Shown: positions 1 to 6,654 of the stretch, piece by piece
Position numbering within the stretch: the first letter of the stretch is position 1
How the letters are laid out: each line of letters opens with the position of its first letter
DNA from: Verrucomicrobiales bacterium
GTDB lineage: Bacteria > Verrucomicrobiota > Verrucomicrobiia > Verrucomicrobiales > Verrucomicrobiaceae
Assembly (NCBI GenBank): GCA_003506995.1
Contig: DNXB01000190.1
Location: forward strand, 1-9,817
Length of the DNA stretch: 9,817 nucleotides
Direction of reading: 5' to 3'
Notes under the pieces: model-generated
The model's input: only the letters and a program-made list of their open reading frames with translations
Told to the model about the DNA's origin: nothing
Database searches by the model: none
Translations under genes and position numbers: made by a program

Positions 1-1011
1 GTATTTAATTGCCGGGTTAATAGCTCCCAAGGCTTGGACTCAAACTTTCTTGTCCGCCATGCTCACTGGGCCACTGATGCCGCTCCTGACATGTCTGAGC
101 GACCACAAGCCGTGATCAACCGCCAGCTAATCGACAAAGCAGATTTGATCGTGGCCGTGTTCTGGAAGCGGTTTGGCACACCGACCGGTGTGTCTGCTTC
201 TGGCACCCAGGAGGAGATCGAACGTGCGATCACGCAAGGAAAGCGTGCGCTGATTTATTTCTCAGATATTGAGGACATTCGAGATGGAGATGACGATCAG
301 AAAGCCCTGGTGAAAAGTTTCCGGGACAGTCTTTCGGCCAAAGGACTTTACTGGACTTATCGAAGCAGGGCTGAGTTTGAGAGGCTGTTTCGGACACACC
401 TTGCCTCTGCCGTCCAGGAACTGACTGCCAAACATCAAAAGCCCGTGCCCAAGAGGAAAAAGGCAGCAGGTGTTTCTCTAACGGGAAGCGCGCTTGCGAA
501 CATCCAAGGCGACAACAATCAGGTGGACCAGAGGGTGCATCATCAGCCGAGGAAAATTAAGTTGATCGTGCCTCCACCCGAGAACGCGGTCACACCCGCC
601 CAAAAAAAGAAAATCGAAGGGTGGATTGATGAGCTTGTGGACTGCACAGCGAACATGACCCGACCCGCAGCCTATGGCATGTGGTGGAAGCGACTTCAGA
701 ATGAATGCGAGGTCACACGCTACGAGGACATCCTGTCTTCACAGATGGGTGATGTGGAGAAGTGGTTCCGAAAGAACCGTGCGATGGGTGTTCGCAAGCA
801 ACGCACAAAATCACCCGATCTCTGGCGTAATGCACGAATCACAGCGATCAAAGCGGCCATGAAAAGCATTGGGCGGACCAATGACGATTATTACCCCGAG
901 ATCGCGAGGCGTTTGAAAATGAAGAAGCCTTTCGACAGCATCACCAAGCTGACAAAGACCGATCTCGAAAGGGTTTATCGAATGGTCTTGAAAGATGCTG
1001 GCAGTTCTTAG
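1..1011 (+). CDS. DUF4062-like protein with phage-regulator-like C-terminus, 5'-truncated
   Basis: The frame is open from base 1, and the codons before the TTG at 34 already fit the family pattern, so the true start lies left of the window. Seen: an N-terminal domain (about 1-435) with the blocks RPQAVINRQLID, DLIVAVFW, FGTPTG and SGTQEEIERA, which I recognise as DUF4062-like. This domain occurs at the N-terminus of many STAND-type and defence-associated proteins. A basic linker (about 440-590) includes NIQGDNNQV. A helical module (about 589-790; AAYGMWWKRL, then VTRYEDI) resembles the phage antirepressor ORF6C domain. A last module (about 815-1005; TAIKAAMKSIG, DSITKLTKTDLERVY) resembles Mu GemA/DUF1018. 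Hand counts give 43-45% GC at 241-300 and 601-660, against 60% at 3601-3660, which suggests transfer. No partner gene is visible; it converges on the histidine kinase. The N-terminal call is fairly firm, the C-terminal calls are tentative, and the function is unknown. Confidence 0.7.
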   Translation, partial: VFNCRVNSSQGLDSNFLVRHAHWATDAAPDMSERPQAVINRQLIDKADLIVAVFWKRFGTPTGVSASGTQEEIERAITQGKRALIYFSDIEDIRDGDDDQKALVKSFRDSLSAKGLYWTYRSRAEFERLFRTHLASAVQELTAKHQKPVPKRKKAAGVSLTGSALANIQGDNNQVDQRVHHQPRKIKLIVPPPENAVTPAQKKKIEGWIDELVDCTANMTRPAAYGMWWKRLQNECEVTRYEDILSSQMGDVEKWFRKNRAMGVRKQRTKSPDLWRNARITAIKAAMKSIGRTNDDYYPEIARRLKMKKPFDSITKLTKTDLERVYRMVLKDAGSS

Positions 1012-1153
1012 CCGAGGGCAGTTGAGAGGAGATAGCATCTAATGACAGCCGCGAGTTGATCTTTCAGTTTTAGCGCGTCGCTCTTTCTCAGGCAGCTGAA
1101 ACCGCCTTTGCCCCTGCCGATGCATTCCCGGCGGAGGCCCCAGGGTGGACGTT

Positions 1154-1187
1154 GCTTTTCATGTCCCTGTCCAAAAAATGAAAGAGC
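1154..1187 (-). terminator. weak terminator-like hairpin after the histidine kinase
   Basis: TTTCAT (1157-1162) pairs with ATGAAA (1178-1183), and GCT (1154-1156) pairs with AGC (1185-1187) around one bulged G. The hairpin begins 2 nt past the kinase stop codon. No T-tract follows on the minus strand, so termination is only a possibility. The rest of the 178-nt convergent gap (1012-1189) shows nothing gene-like to me. Confidence 0.22.
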
Positions 1188-1189
1188 TG

Positions 1190-2494
1190 TCATTTCTCCG
1201 GAAGATGGACCGGCACGACCGCCTCGATGCGTACGCCGTGCGGCTGAGCGGCTGACACGTTCAATTCACCGCCGCACTGTCGTGCTCTCGCCCGCATGCC
1301 GACCATGCCGAGGCTGGGTGGTGACACGGATTCCTCGGCAGGCAGACCTTTGCCGTCATCGACGATGCTGAGTCGGATGTGCTTGTCTTCGAGAGCGAGC
1401 TGGATCGTCACGCGACCGGCCTCGGCGTGACGTGCGATGTTGGTGAGCGCTTCCTGCGCGATACGGAAGAGATGCGTCTCGGTTTCATCGGCAAAACGGC
1501 CCGGACAGGTCGAGTCGTAGTCCACCTTGATCCGCGTGCGTTGCGCAAACTTTTCCGCCAGCCAGCGCAGACCGGCTTCGAGGCCGAAATCATCGAGAAT
1601 GACGGGGCGGAGCAGTTGCGAGAGCTCGCGCACGTTGGCGATGGACTCATCGACGAGGTGCAGGCAGTCCGTGCGCAGCGCATCAAGGTTACGCGTGGCT
1701 CCTTTGGTCAGATTGGAGCGCACGGCGGCCAGTGACTGGCCCAGCTCATCGTGCAGCTCATGGGAGAAGCGCCGCGCGGCTTCTTCCTGCGTTTGCAGCA
1801 TGTGCCAGGAGACGCGGTTCAGCTCGTCGGACTGCCAGCGGATGCGCAGGAGGCTTTTGCGCGTGAATCCAACGGTCAGCAGGGCGCATGTGGCCGCGAG
1901 TATGAAGCTGGCGCCGAGCAGCAGCGCCGCGTCATCGCCGAGTTCCTGCGATTGCTGCTCGATCTCGCGTTCCGCCGCCGCAAGCCGGCCGGAGCTGGCC
2001 TGGATGAGCTTGTTCACGAGCGCGACGACGTGGTCGTGATGTTTGAAAAGCGACTCCAGATTATCTCGTGGCACGGCCGCGTTCGTTTCCAGCACGCGAT
2101 GCGCCTCACGCGTGAAGGCTTTGACGCTGGTCTCCAGATCACGCCACAGCGCCTCCCCCGCCGCCGCCCGCGCCTCCACCGACAGGCGGGCGAGCTGGCG
2201 GTCGCTCTCATCCAGGTCGCGGAGCAGCGCCGCATGATCCGGCTGCCGGGGCTGGAGTTGTGCGATCTGATGCAGCACCTCGGTCATCGCATTTTCCTCC
2301 ATCTGCACGTCATGCACGAGCCGCGCGATGAGAAGCTGGTCACGCGCCAGCGCCGCCACACTCTGGCGGATGCGCTGGCTCTGCCGCACGGCGATCAGCC
2401 CTGCCGCGCCGAGCAGCATCATCACCAGCACAAAACCGAGCGCCAGCACGCGCAGCACATTGCTCTCGGTGATGCGGAAGACGGTGAAGGGCAT
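1190..2494 (-). CDS. NarX/DegS-type sensor histidine kinase
   Basis: A 434-residue inner-membrane kinase that should autophosphorylate and pass phosphate to the response regulator encoded just upstream. Seen in order: TM1 (about 14-36); an extracytoplasmic, largely helical region (about 37-188); TM2 (about 189-210); a dimerisation/H-box segment of the HisKA_3 type with SHELHDELGQ, whose likely phospho-acceptor is His248; and a HATPase_c domain with N-box FRIAQEALTNIARH (343-356), D-box DDGKGLP (379-385) and a glycine-rich LGMVGMRARA (395-404). All catalytic boxes are intact. The signal is unknown, and the helical sensor region offers no recognised ligand domain. It is the second gene of a regulator-kinase pair, separated by 90 nt that contain a hairpin. 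The ATG start has no clear Shine-Dalgarno, but it places TM1 sensibly near the N-terminus. Confidence 0.93.
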   Translation of the reverse strand: MPFTVFRITESNVLRVLALGFVLVMMLLGAAGLIAVRQSQRIRQSVAALARDQLLIARLVHDVQMEENAMTEVLHQIAQLQPRQPDHAALLRDLDESDRQLARLSVEARAAAGEALWRDLETSVKAFTREAHRVLETNAAVPRDNLESLFKHHDHVVALVNKLIQASSGRLAAAEREIEQQSQELGDDAALLLGASFILAATCALLTVGFTRKSLLRIRWQSDELNRVSWHMLQTQEEAARRFSHELHDELGQSLAAVRSNLTKGATRNLDALRTDCLHLVDESIANVRELSQLLRPVILDDFGLEAGLRWLAEKFAQRTRIKVDYDSTCPGRFADETETHLFRIAQEALTNIARHAEAGRVTIQLALEDKHIRLSIVDDGKGLPAEESVSPPSLGMVGMRARARQCGGELNVSAAQPHGVRIEAVVPVHLPEK

Positions 2495-2558
2495 GGTGTC
2501 TGAGTTCGGGAGGCTGGCTTAAGTCTGAAAAGGCTGCATTTCGAGGAAAAGTCCACCT

Positions 2559-2576
2559 TTCCGCCTGAAGGCGGGA
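2559..2576 (-). repeat. REP-like intercistronic hairpin between regulator and kinase genes
   Basis: CCGCC (2561-2565), loop TGAA, then GGCGG (2570-2574), extended by T2560·G2575 and T2559-A2576 to a 7-bp stem. It sits inside the 90-nt gap between the regulator stop and the kinase start. No T-run follows directly on the minus strand; the nearest is TTTT about 10 nt on. It could therefore be an extragenic palindromic repeat, an attenuator or an mRNA-stability element. The element type is an inference. Confidence 0.45.
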
Positions 2577-2584
2577 CTCCAAAC

Positions 2585-3226
2585 TCAATCAATCAAACCG
2601 TTGCGGATGGCGAAGCGCACCAGCTCGCCGATGGAGTGCAGATTGAGCTTCTCCATGATGCGGCCGCGATGCGCTTCGACGGTGTACACGCTCAAACTCA
2701 ACGCGGTGGCAATCTCCTTGTTCGTTTTGCTCTCGGCGATCATCTGCAGCACCTCGCGCTCGCGTGGGGAGAGCAGGTCGATGGGATTGGTGACGTGCTT
2801 GCGGTAGTCGTCGAGCACGGCGTCACTCACCTCCGGGCTGAGCCAGCCTTTGCCCACGGCCACGGCCCGCACGGCGGCCAGCAGGTCTTTTTCATCGCAG
2901 TCTTTGAGCAGGTAGCCCTTCGCGCCGGCACGGAGCATCTCGCGCACATAGACGCCGTCCTTCTGCATCGACAGCGCCAGGATGCGGGTCTTGGGCAGCA
3001 GCTTCGTGATCTGCCGCGCGGCCTCGATGCCGTTGAGCTCGGGCATCGTCACATCCATCACGATGACATCCGGGGTGAGTTTTTCGGCCATCTCGACCGC
3101 CTCGCGGCCGTTGGACGCCTCGCCCACGACTTCCATGTCCCACTGCGCGGCGAGGATCATACGAAAGCCATTGCGGACGACGCCGTGATCGTCGGCGAGA
3201 AGGATGCGTGTCTGTTTGGCGGCCAT
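2585..3226 (-). CDS. NarL/FixJ-type response regulator (REC + LuxR HTH)
   Basis: A cytoplasmic DNA-binding regulator of 213 residues. Seen: a receiver domain (about 6-120) with acidic pair Asp12/Asp13, phospho-acceptor Asp58 in VIVMDVTMPELNG, a Ser at 86 (ILALSM) and the conserved Lys108 in GYLLKD; then a LuxR-type HTH (about 145-208) with LSPREREVLQMIAE, NKEIATALSLS and YTVEAHRGRIMEKL. Length and layout match NarL-family regulators. It should be phosphorylated by the NarX-like kinase encoded 90 nt downstream. I chose ATG 3226 (MAAKQTRILLADD) because the receiver's first strand follows after about six residues. ATG 3241 and TTG 3250 are in-frame alternatives, and none has a clear Shine-Dalgarno. 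The divergent TonB receptor gene 107 nt away is a plausible target, but that is inference. Confidence 0.95.
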   Translation of the reverse strand: MAAKQTRILLADDHGVVRNGFRMILAAQWDMEVVGEASNGREAVEMAEKLTPDVIVMDVTMPELNGIEAARQITKLLPKTRILALSMQKDGVYVREMLRAGAKGYLLKDCDEKDLLAAVRAVAVGKGWLSPEVSDAVLDDYRKHVTNPIDLLSPREREVLQMIAESKTNKEIATALSLSVYTVEAHRGRIMEKLNLHSIGELVRFAIRNGLID

Positions 3227-3283
3227 GACAGGGCCAAACATGACGAGCAAAGGCGCGAGAGCAAAAGGCGGCGGCTATTTTGT

Positions 3284-3331
3284 GGGGTGGTGGCGCTGAG
3301 GTCGTCGCAGAAGACGACCAACCACCTCCCC
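3284..3331 (+). promoter_or_regulatory. long imperfect hairpin abutting the TonB receptor start codon
   Basis: Inner stem GGTCGTC (3300-3306) with GACGACC (3313-3319), a perfect 7 bp. Outer stem GGTGG (3289-3293) with CCACC (3322-3326), 5 bp. A T-T mismatch follows, then GGGG (3284-3287) with CCCC (3328-3331), 4 bp. An asymmetric internal loop (6 nt and 2 nt) separates the stems. The structure ends 2 nt before ATG 3334, so if transcribed it would fold across the ribosome entry region. As DNA it is also a palindromic candidate operator in the divergent intergenic region. The structure is read directly; the role is inferred. Confidence 0.5.
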
Positions 3332-3333
3332 GA

Positions 3334-5406
3334 ATGCCCCTTCCCCGTCTTTTTCCGGTTTCCGGCCTGCTGTTGCTGCCGCTGTTTCTGAATGCCCAGG
3401 TGCCCGTCGAGCCGAAACCCACCGAGCTGGACGAAGTCATCATTGAAGGCAAGGCGGAGAGCCTGATCGGCACGGCGACCTCGGCGTCCAAGGGCCAGAC
3501 GAGCACGAAGGAGCTGCTGGAGCGGCCGTTTTCGCGCCGTGGAGAATTGTTGGAGAGCATCCCCGGCGTCATCATCACGCAGCACAGCGGGGACGGGAAG
3601 GCGAACCAGTTCTTCGTGCGCGGGGCAAACCTCGACCACGGCACGGACTTTCTCATCTACCTCGACGGCATGCCGGTGAACTTCCGCAATCACGCGCACG
3701 GCCAGGGCTATGCCGACATCAATTTCATCATCCCGGAGCTGGTGGGCGAGCTGGAGTACTGGAAGGGCAATTATTATGCGCAGCACGGTGATCTGAGTTC
3801 CTCGGGCGCGGCCCGTTTCAAGCTGGTGGACGAGCTGCCGCAGGGCATCCTCACCTCCACCTGGGGCGAGTATGAATTCTCGCGCACGCTGATCGCAGAC
3901 ACGATCCAGGCGGGCGCGGGCAAGCTCACGCTGGCGCTGGAGCACCAGTTCTACAACGGCCCATGGGATCTGAACTCGGACGCCACGCGCTGGAACGGCC
4001 TGCTGCGCTGGCATTGGGAAGACGGCACGGACAAGATCAACATCACCGCCATGGGCTACCAAGGCGACTGGATGTCCACCGACCAGGTGCCGCAACGCGC
4101 CATCGATGACAGCACCATCGGACGTTTCGGCTTCATGGATGCCACCAACGGCGGCCACTCACGCCGCTACAGCCTCTCCTTCGACTGGACGCGTGAGGAA
4201 GGCCGCACCACCACGCGAACGAGCGCCTACGCCGGTTATTACGACCTCGACCTGTTCTCGAACTTCACCTACTTCCAAAACAGCATGGCCCGGGGCGACA
4301 CGCTGGGGGACCAGTTCGAGCAGCAGGACCAGCGCTGGTTCATCGGCGGCGAACTGGCCCGCGACTGGCGCTTTGACACGCTGGGGCAGGAGCAACGCTT
4401 CACGCTGGGTGTGCAGTTGCGTGGCGAGTGGATGAACGGCATCGGCCTTTACAACACCATGAACCGCGACCGCTTCAACGTGGTGCGCAAGGACGACATC
4501 TTCCAGGCCAGCTACGGCCTGTTCTCCGAGTTTGAGTTCAAGCCCACGAGCTGGCTGCGCGTCATTCCCGGCGTGCGGGGAGATTTGATCCACTTCGATG
4601 TGCAGCGCAGCACGCTCAATGAGAACACCGGCACCTTGTCCAAAGGCATCGTCAGCCCGAAGCTCAGCGTGGTCTTCGGCCCGTGGGCGGACACAGAGTT
4701 TTACTTCAACACCGGCCTCGGCTTCCACAGCAACGACGCCCGTGGCGTGAACATCGTCACTGACCCCGACACAGGCGGCGGTGCGGACCGTGTGGACCCG
4801 CTGGTGCGCACCTACGGCGCGGAGTTCGGCATTCGCAACGAATCCATCCCGAAGCTGGTGAACACACTGTCCTTCTGGCTGCTGCGCAGCGACTCGGAGC
4901 TGATTTACGTCGGCGATGCCGGCAACACCGAGCCAGGGCCGGGATCGCAGCGCTACGGCATCGAGCTGGCCAGCTACTGGCGGCCCACCGACTGGGCGAT
5001 GGTGGACTTTGAGGGCACCTGGACGGAAGCGTACCTGCGCACGGAAAATCCTCCCAGCCAGGACATTCCCGGCTCCATCCCCTACACGATCAACGCCGGC
5101 ATCACGCTCGGCAAAGCCGAGGGCTTCTTCGGCTCCCTGCGCGGCCGCTACTTCGGCCGCCGCCCGTTGAACGAGACGCAGGACATCCAGGCGCTGGAAT
5201 CCTTCCAGGTAAACGCCCGCGTGGGCTACCGCCGGAAGAACTGGGAGATCGCCCTCGACTGCCTGAACCTGCTCAACCGCAGCGACAACGACATCGAGTA
5301 CTTCTACGAAAGCCAGCTCGCCTCGGAGGCCGCCCCCGTCGAAGACCGCCACGTCCATCCCATCGAGCCGCGCATGCTGCGTGTGTCGGTGACCTGGCGG
5401 TTTTGA
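3334..5406 (+). CDS. TonB-dependent outer-membrane receptor
   Basis: A 690-residue outer-membrane transporter that would import an unidentified substrate using TonB/ExbB/ExbD energy. Seen: a signal peptide with hydrophobic core around 12-19 and likely cleavage after LNA (residue 21); a TonB-box-like DEVIIEG (33-39); a plug domain (about 58-163) with ELLESIPGVIITQ, FFVRGANLDHG, YLDGMPVNF and HGQGYADINF; a beta-barrel of alternating polar and aromatic strands to the end; and a terminal Phe in VSVTWRF, typical of BAM-dependent barrels. There is no N-terminal signalling domain, so it is probably not a FecA-type sigma-factor regulator. I chose ATG 3334 over the in-frame TTG at 3280 because it starts directly at the signal peptide. 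No Shine-Dalgarno is seen; a hairpin sits just upstream. It is divergent from a two-component pair that may control it. The substrate cannot be told from the sequence. Confidence 0.95.
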   Translation: MPLPRLFPVSGLLLLPLFLNAQVPVEPKPTELDEVIIEGKAESLIGTATSASKGQTSTKELLERPFSRRGELLESIPGVIITQHSGDGKANQFFVRGANLDHGTDFLIYLDGMPVNFRNHAHGQGYADINFIIPELVGELEYWKGNYYAQHGDLSSSGAARFKLVDELPQGILTSTWGEYEFSRTLIADTIQAGAGKLTLALEHQFYNGPWDLNSDATRWNGLLRWHWEDGTDKINITAMGYQGDWMSTDQVPQRAIDDSTIGRFGFMDATNGGHSRRYSLSFDWTREEGRTTTRTSAYAGYYDLDLFSNFTYFQNSMARGDTLGDQFEQQDQRWFIGGELARDWRFDTLGQEQRFTLGVQLRGEWMNGIGLYNTMNRDRFNVVRKDDIFQASYGLFSEFEFKPTSWLRVIPGVRGDLIHFDVQRSTLNENTGTLSKGIVSPKLSVVFGPWADTEFYFNTGLGFHSNDARGVNIVTDPDTGGGADRVDPLVRTYGAEFGIRNESIPKLVNTLSFWLLRSDSELIYVGDAGNTEPGPGSQRYGIELASYWRPTDWAMVDFEGTWTEAYLRTENPPSQDIPGSIPYTINAGITLGKAEGFFGSLRGRYFGRRPLNETQDIQALESFQVNARVGYRRKNWEIALDCLNLLNRSDNDIEYFYESQLASEAAPVEDRHVHPIEPRMLRVSVTWRF

Positions 5407-5420
5407 TAAAGCGCCGGTTG

Positions 5421-5439
5421 CGGGACCATCCTGGTCCCG
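5421..5439 (+). terminator. perfect hairpin 15 nt after the TonB receptor stop
   Basis: CGGGACCA (5421-5428) and TGGTCCCG (5432-5439) form a perfect 8-bp stem with loop TCC. No T-run follows, so it may be a Rho-independent-like stop, an mRNA 3'-end stabiliser or an extragenic repeat. Confidence 0.4.
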
Positions 5440-5519
5440 GTCACTCCTTCCCCTAGCCTGAAATTCGCGCGAGAACACTCTTCATACCCGGAAATCTACC
5501 CCATGTCCGACGCAAGAAA

Positions 5520-5556
5520 GGGGCATCTCGAGACGCGGATGCTCCTGGATTTTTTT
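5520..5556 (+). terminator. Rho-independent terminator candidate downstream of the TonB receptor
   Basis: GGGGCATC (5520-5527) pairs with GATGCTCC (5538-5545) in an 8-bp stem with one G·U pair and a 10-nt loop. TGGA follows, then seven T residues (5550-5556). This is the best terminator-like signal in the window. It would separate the receptor transcript from the L,D-transpeptidase gene. Confidence 0.5.
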
Positions 5557-5599
5557 GAACGACCGGGGACGGCAGGGGTCTGCTGTTGCTGCAAATCAT

Positions 5600-5619
5600 C
5601 CGGGGAGCGTTTTTCCCGG
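5600..5619 (+). promoter_or_regulatory. leader hairpin before the first L,D-transpeptidase gene
   Basis: CCGGGGA (5600-5606) pairs with TTCCCGG (5613-5619), 7 bp including one G·U, loop GCGTTT. It ends 17 nt before ATG 5637, with the A-rich AATAAAAACACA between. It may affect translation or mRNA stability; the role is unproven. Confidence 0.3.
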
Positions 5620-5636
5620 CCCCCAATAAAAACACA

Positions 5637-6215
5637 ATGCCACTGTTCCGCCCCCTGGTCCGCGTCTCCTCCTTCCTCACGATGGCTGCCATGCTCAGTC
5701 ATTGCACCTCCACCAAAACCAAATCGGACAAGGTGGTCGTCAGTGTGAAAGATCAAAAACTGGGTCTGTATCAAAACGGCCGGTTGAAAAGACAGTATGT
5801 GATTTCAACCTCGAAGTTCGGACTGGGCAGCGATCCTGGCAGTAACAAGACGCCGGTGGGGCAACTTGAGGTGATGAACAAGATCGGCGAAGGGCTGCCC
5901 CCCGGCGCGGTGCTCAAGGGCCGCACATGGAACGGTGAAGTCCTCACTCCGGACGCCCCAGGTCGTGACCCGGTGGTTTCCCGCATCCTGTGGCTGAATG
6001 GCAAGGAAGAGCGCAACCGGAACACGCAGGATCGGCTGATCTACATCCACGGAACACCGGAGGAGCGCAATCTGGGGCGTCCTGCCAGCTACGGCTGCGT
6101 GCGCATGGGCATGACGGATGTGATCTCGGTATTCAATCAGGTTCCCGTGGGCACGAGTGTGACGATCACCGAAGACGGGCTGTCCCGTCATTTGAACGCC
6201 ACAGCGGTGAACTGA
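5637..6215 (+). CDS. L,D-transpeptidase (YkuD domain), probable lipoprotein
   Basis: A 192-residue envelope enzyme of the YkuD fold, which forms L,D cross-links in peptidoglycan or attaches proteins to it. Seen: a short basic N-terminus, a hydrophobic segment (about 7-20) and a lipobox-like LSHC with Cys23. The YkuD domain spans about 32-177 and carries the signature YIHGTPEE...LGRPASYGCVRM, with catalytic His138 and Cys154 and the following Arg156. KTPVG and the N-terminal strands VVVSV and LGLYQNG also fit the family. His at lipobox -1 is unusual, since Gly, Ala or Ser is the rule; a plain membrane anchor or Sec signal is the alternative. I chose ATG 5637 over the in-frame TTG 5586 because the latter adds 17 residues ahead of the signal. 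No Shine-Dalgarno is seen. It lies in its own transcription unit between hairpins, and a second, unrelated-looking YkuD gene lies at 9033. Confidence 0.93.
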   Translation: MPLFRPLVRVSSFLTMAAMLSHCTSTKTKSDKVVVSVKDQKLGLYQNGRLKRQYVISTSKFGLGSDPGSNKTPVGQLEVMNKIGEGLPPGAVLKGRTWNGEVLTPDAPGRDPVVSRILWLNGKEERNRNTQDRLIYIHGTPEERNLGRPASYGCVRMGMTDVISVFNQVPVGTSVTITEDGLSRHLNATAVN

Positions 6216-6442
6216 GATCTGGTATCCGAACAACTGCTGAAGTTCTTCACGACGGATCCGACCGCCACGTTAGGTGGAGACGGCATCCTTCCCGGTTCCC
6301 TATCCGTGTTCGTCTTGGCGCAATGCCCCCATTTCCCTGCCTGGGGCCAGAGCCGGTGCGGAACACCTGCGGCGCTCCTGGCTTCGATGCTGCCATTTCC
6401 AGGGTAGTCTCGCCAAGGCTCGGCAGCCCTTGTTATTTGACC

Positions 6443-6459
6443 GAAGGCCATTGGCCTTC
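6443..6459. repeat. perfect 7-bp extragenic palindrome
   Basis: GAAGGCC (6443-6449), loop ATT, GGCCTTC (6453-6459). It is perfectly paired with no T-run on either side. It looks like an extragenic palindromic element; a second copy cannot be shown in this window. Confidence 0.35.
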
Positions 6460-6550
6460 AGAACACATCATGCCAGCGACGCACCTCCATCTTGGTCAGG
6501 TATCCGCATGAACAGGCTCTCCACGCCTGAAAACGCATGCCCTCATGCCT

Positions 6551-6567
6551 GCCCTCTCAACGAGGGC
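6551..6567 (+). terminator. hairpin upstream of the PEP-CTERM gene
   Basis: GCCCTC (6551-6556), loop TCAAC, GAGGGC (6562-6567). It is followed by a loosely T-rich stretch (CAGTCTTTCAATTT). It could be a weak terminator for readthrough from the left or part of a leader. Confidence 0.3.
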
Positions 6568-6654
6568 CAGTCTTTCAATTTCCAAACATCTTCCAGACAA
6601 ACAACTGACACGTTCGACCTTGCTCATTTTTGACAACCGTCGCATTATTGTGTC

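Larger units (their letters stand above)
6216..6654 (+). other. 439-nt gap without a convincing gene, with several hairpins
   Basis: An open frame at 6274-6633 exists, but its product has no signal, domain or typical composition, so I do not call it. An imperfect hairpin lies at 6254-6288, about 40 nt after the transpeptidase stop: GGAT/ATCC, CCG/CGG and CCAC/GTGG paired around small loops. It may end that transcript. Two cleaner hairpins follow and are listed separately. Just before the next gene there is a TTGACA at 6630-6635 with no -10 at proper spacing. A weak pair TTGCTC (6620-6625) and CATTAT (6643-6648) has a 17-bp spacer and would start transcription near the GTG at 6655. That promoter is speculative. 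Confidence 0.4.

Noticed and set aside
1008..1193. Minus-strand 61-codon frame in the kinase/DUF4062 gap
   Set aside because: It overlaps the ends of both neighbours, has no ribosome site and resembles nothing I know.
1751..2503. Long plus-strand open frame opposite the histidine kinase
   Set aside because: It is antisense to intact kinase domains. The product has no domain or signal, and long antisense frames are expected from high-GC codon bias.
2636..3391. Plus-strand open frame opposite the response regulator
   Set aside because: Shadow of the regulator gene; His-rich, low-complexity product with no recognisable fold.
3157..5478. Two long minus-strand open frames opposite the TonB receptor
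   Set aside because: Their compositions are rich in Val, Ala, Arg and His without motifs. The receptor on the plus strand has signal, plug and barrel features throughout.
5503..5748. Small open frame between the receptor and the transpeptidase
   Set aside because: It runs through a terminator-like hairpin and overlaps the transpeptidase in another frame; the product is rich in Cys, Ser and Pro without pattern.
6274..6633. 119-codon open frame in the gap before the PEP-CTERM gene
   Set aside because: No ribosome site, signal peptide or domain; composition is irregular and overlapping frames are equally open.
6630..6635. Consensus TTGACA as a -35 box
   Set aside because: No -10-like hexamer occurs 16-18 bp downstream; that position lies at the GTG start itself.
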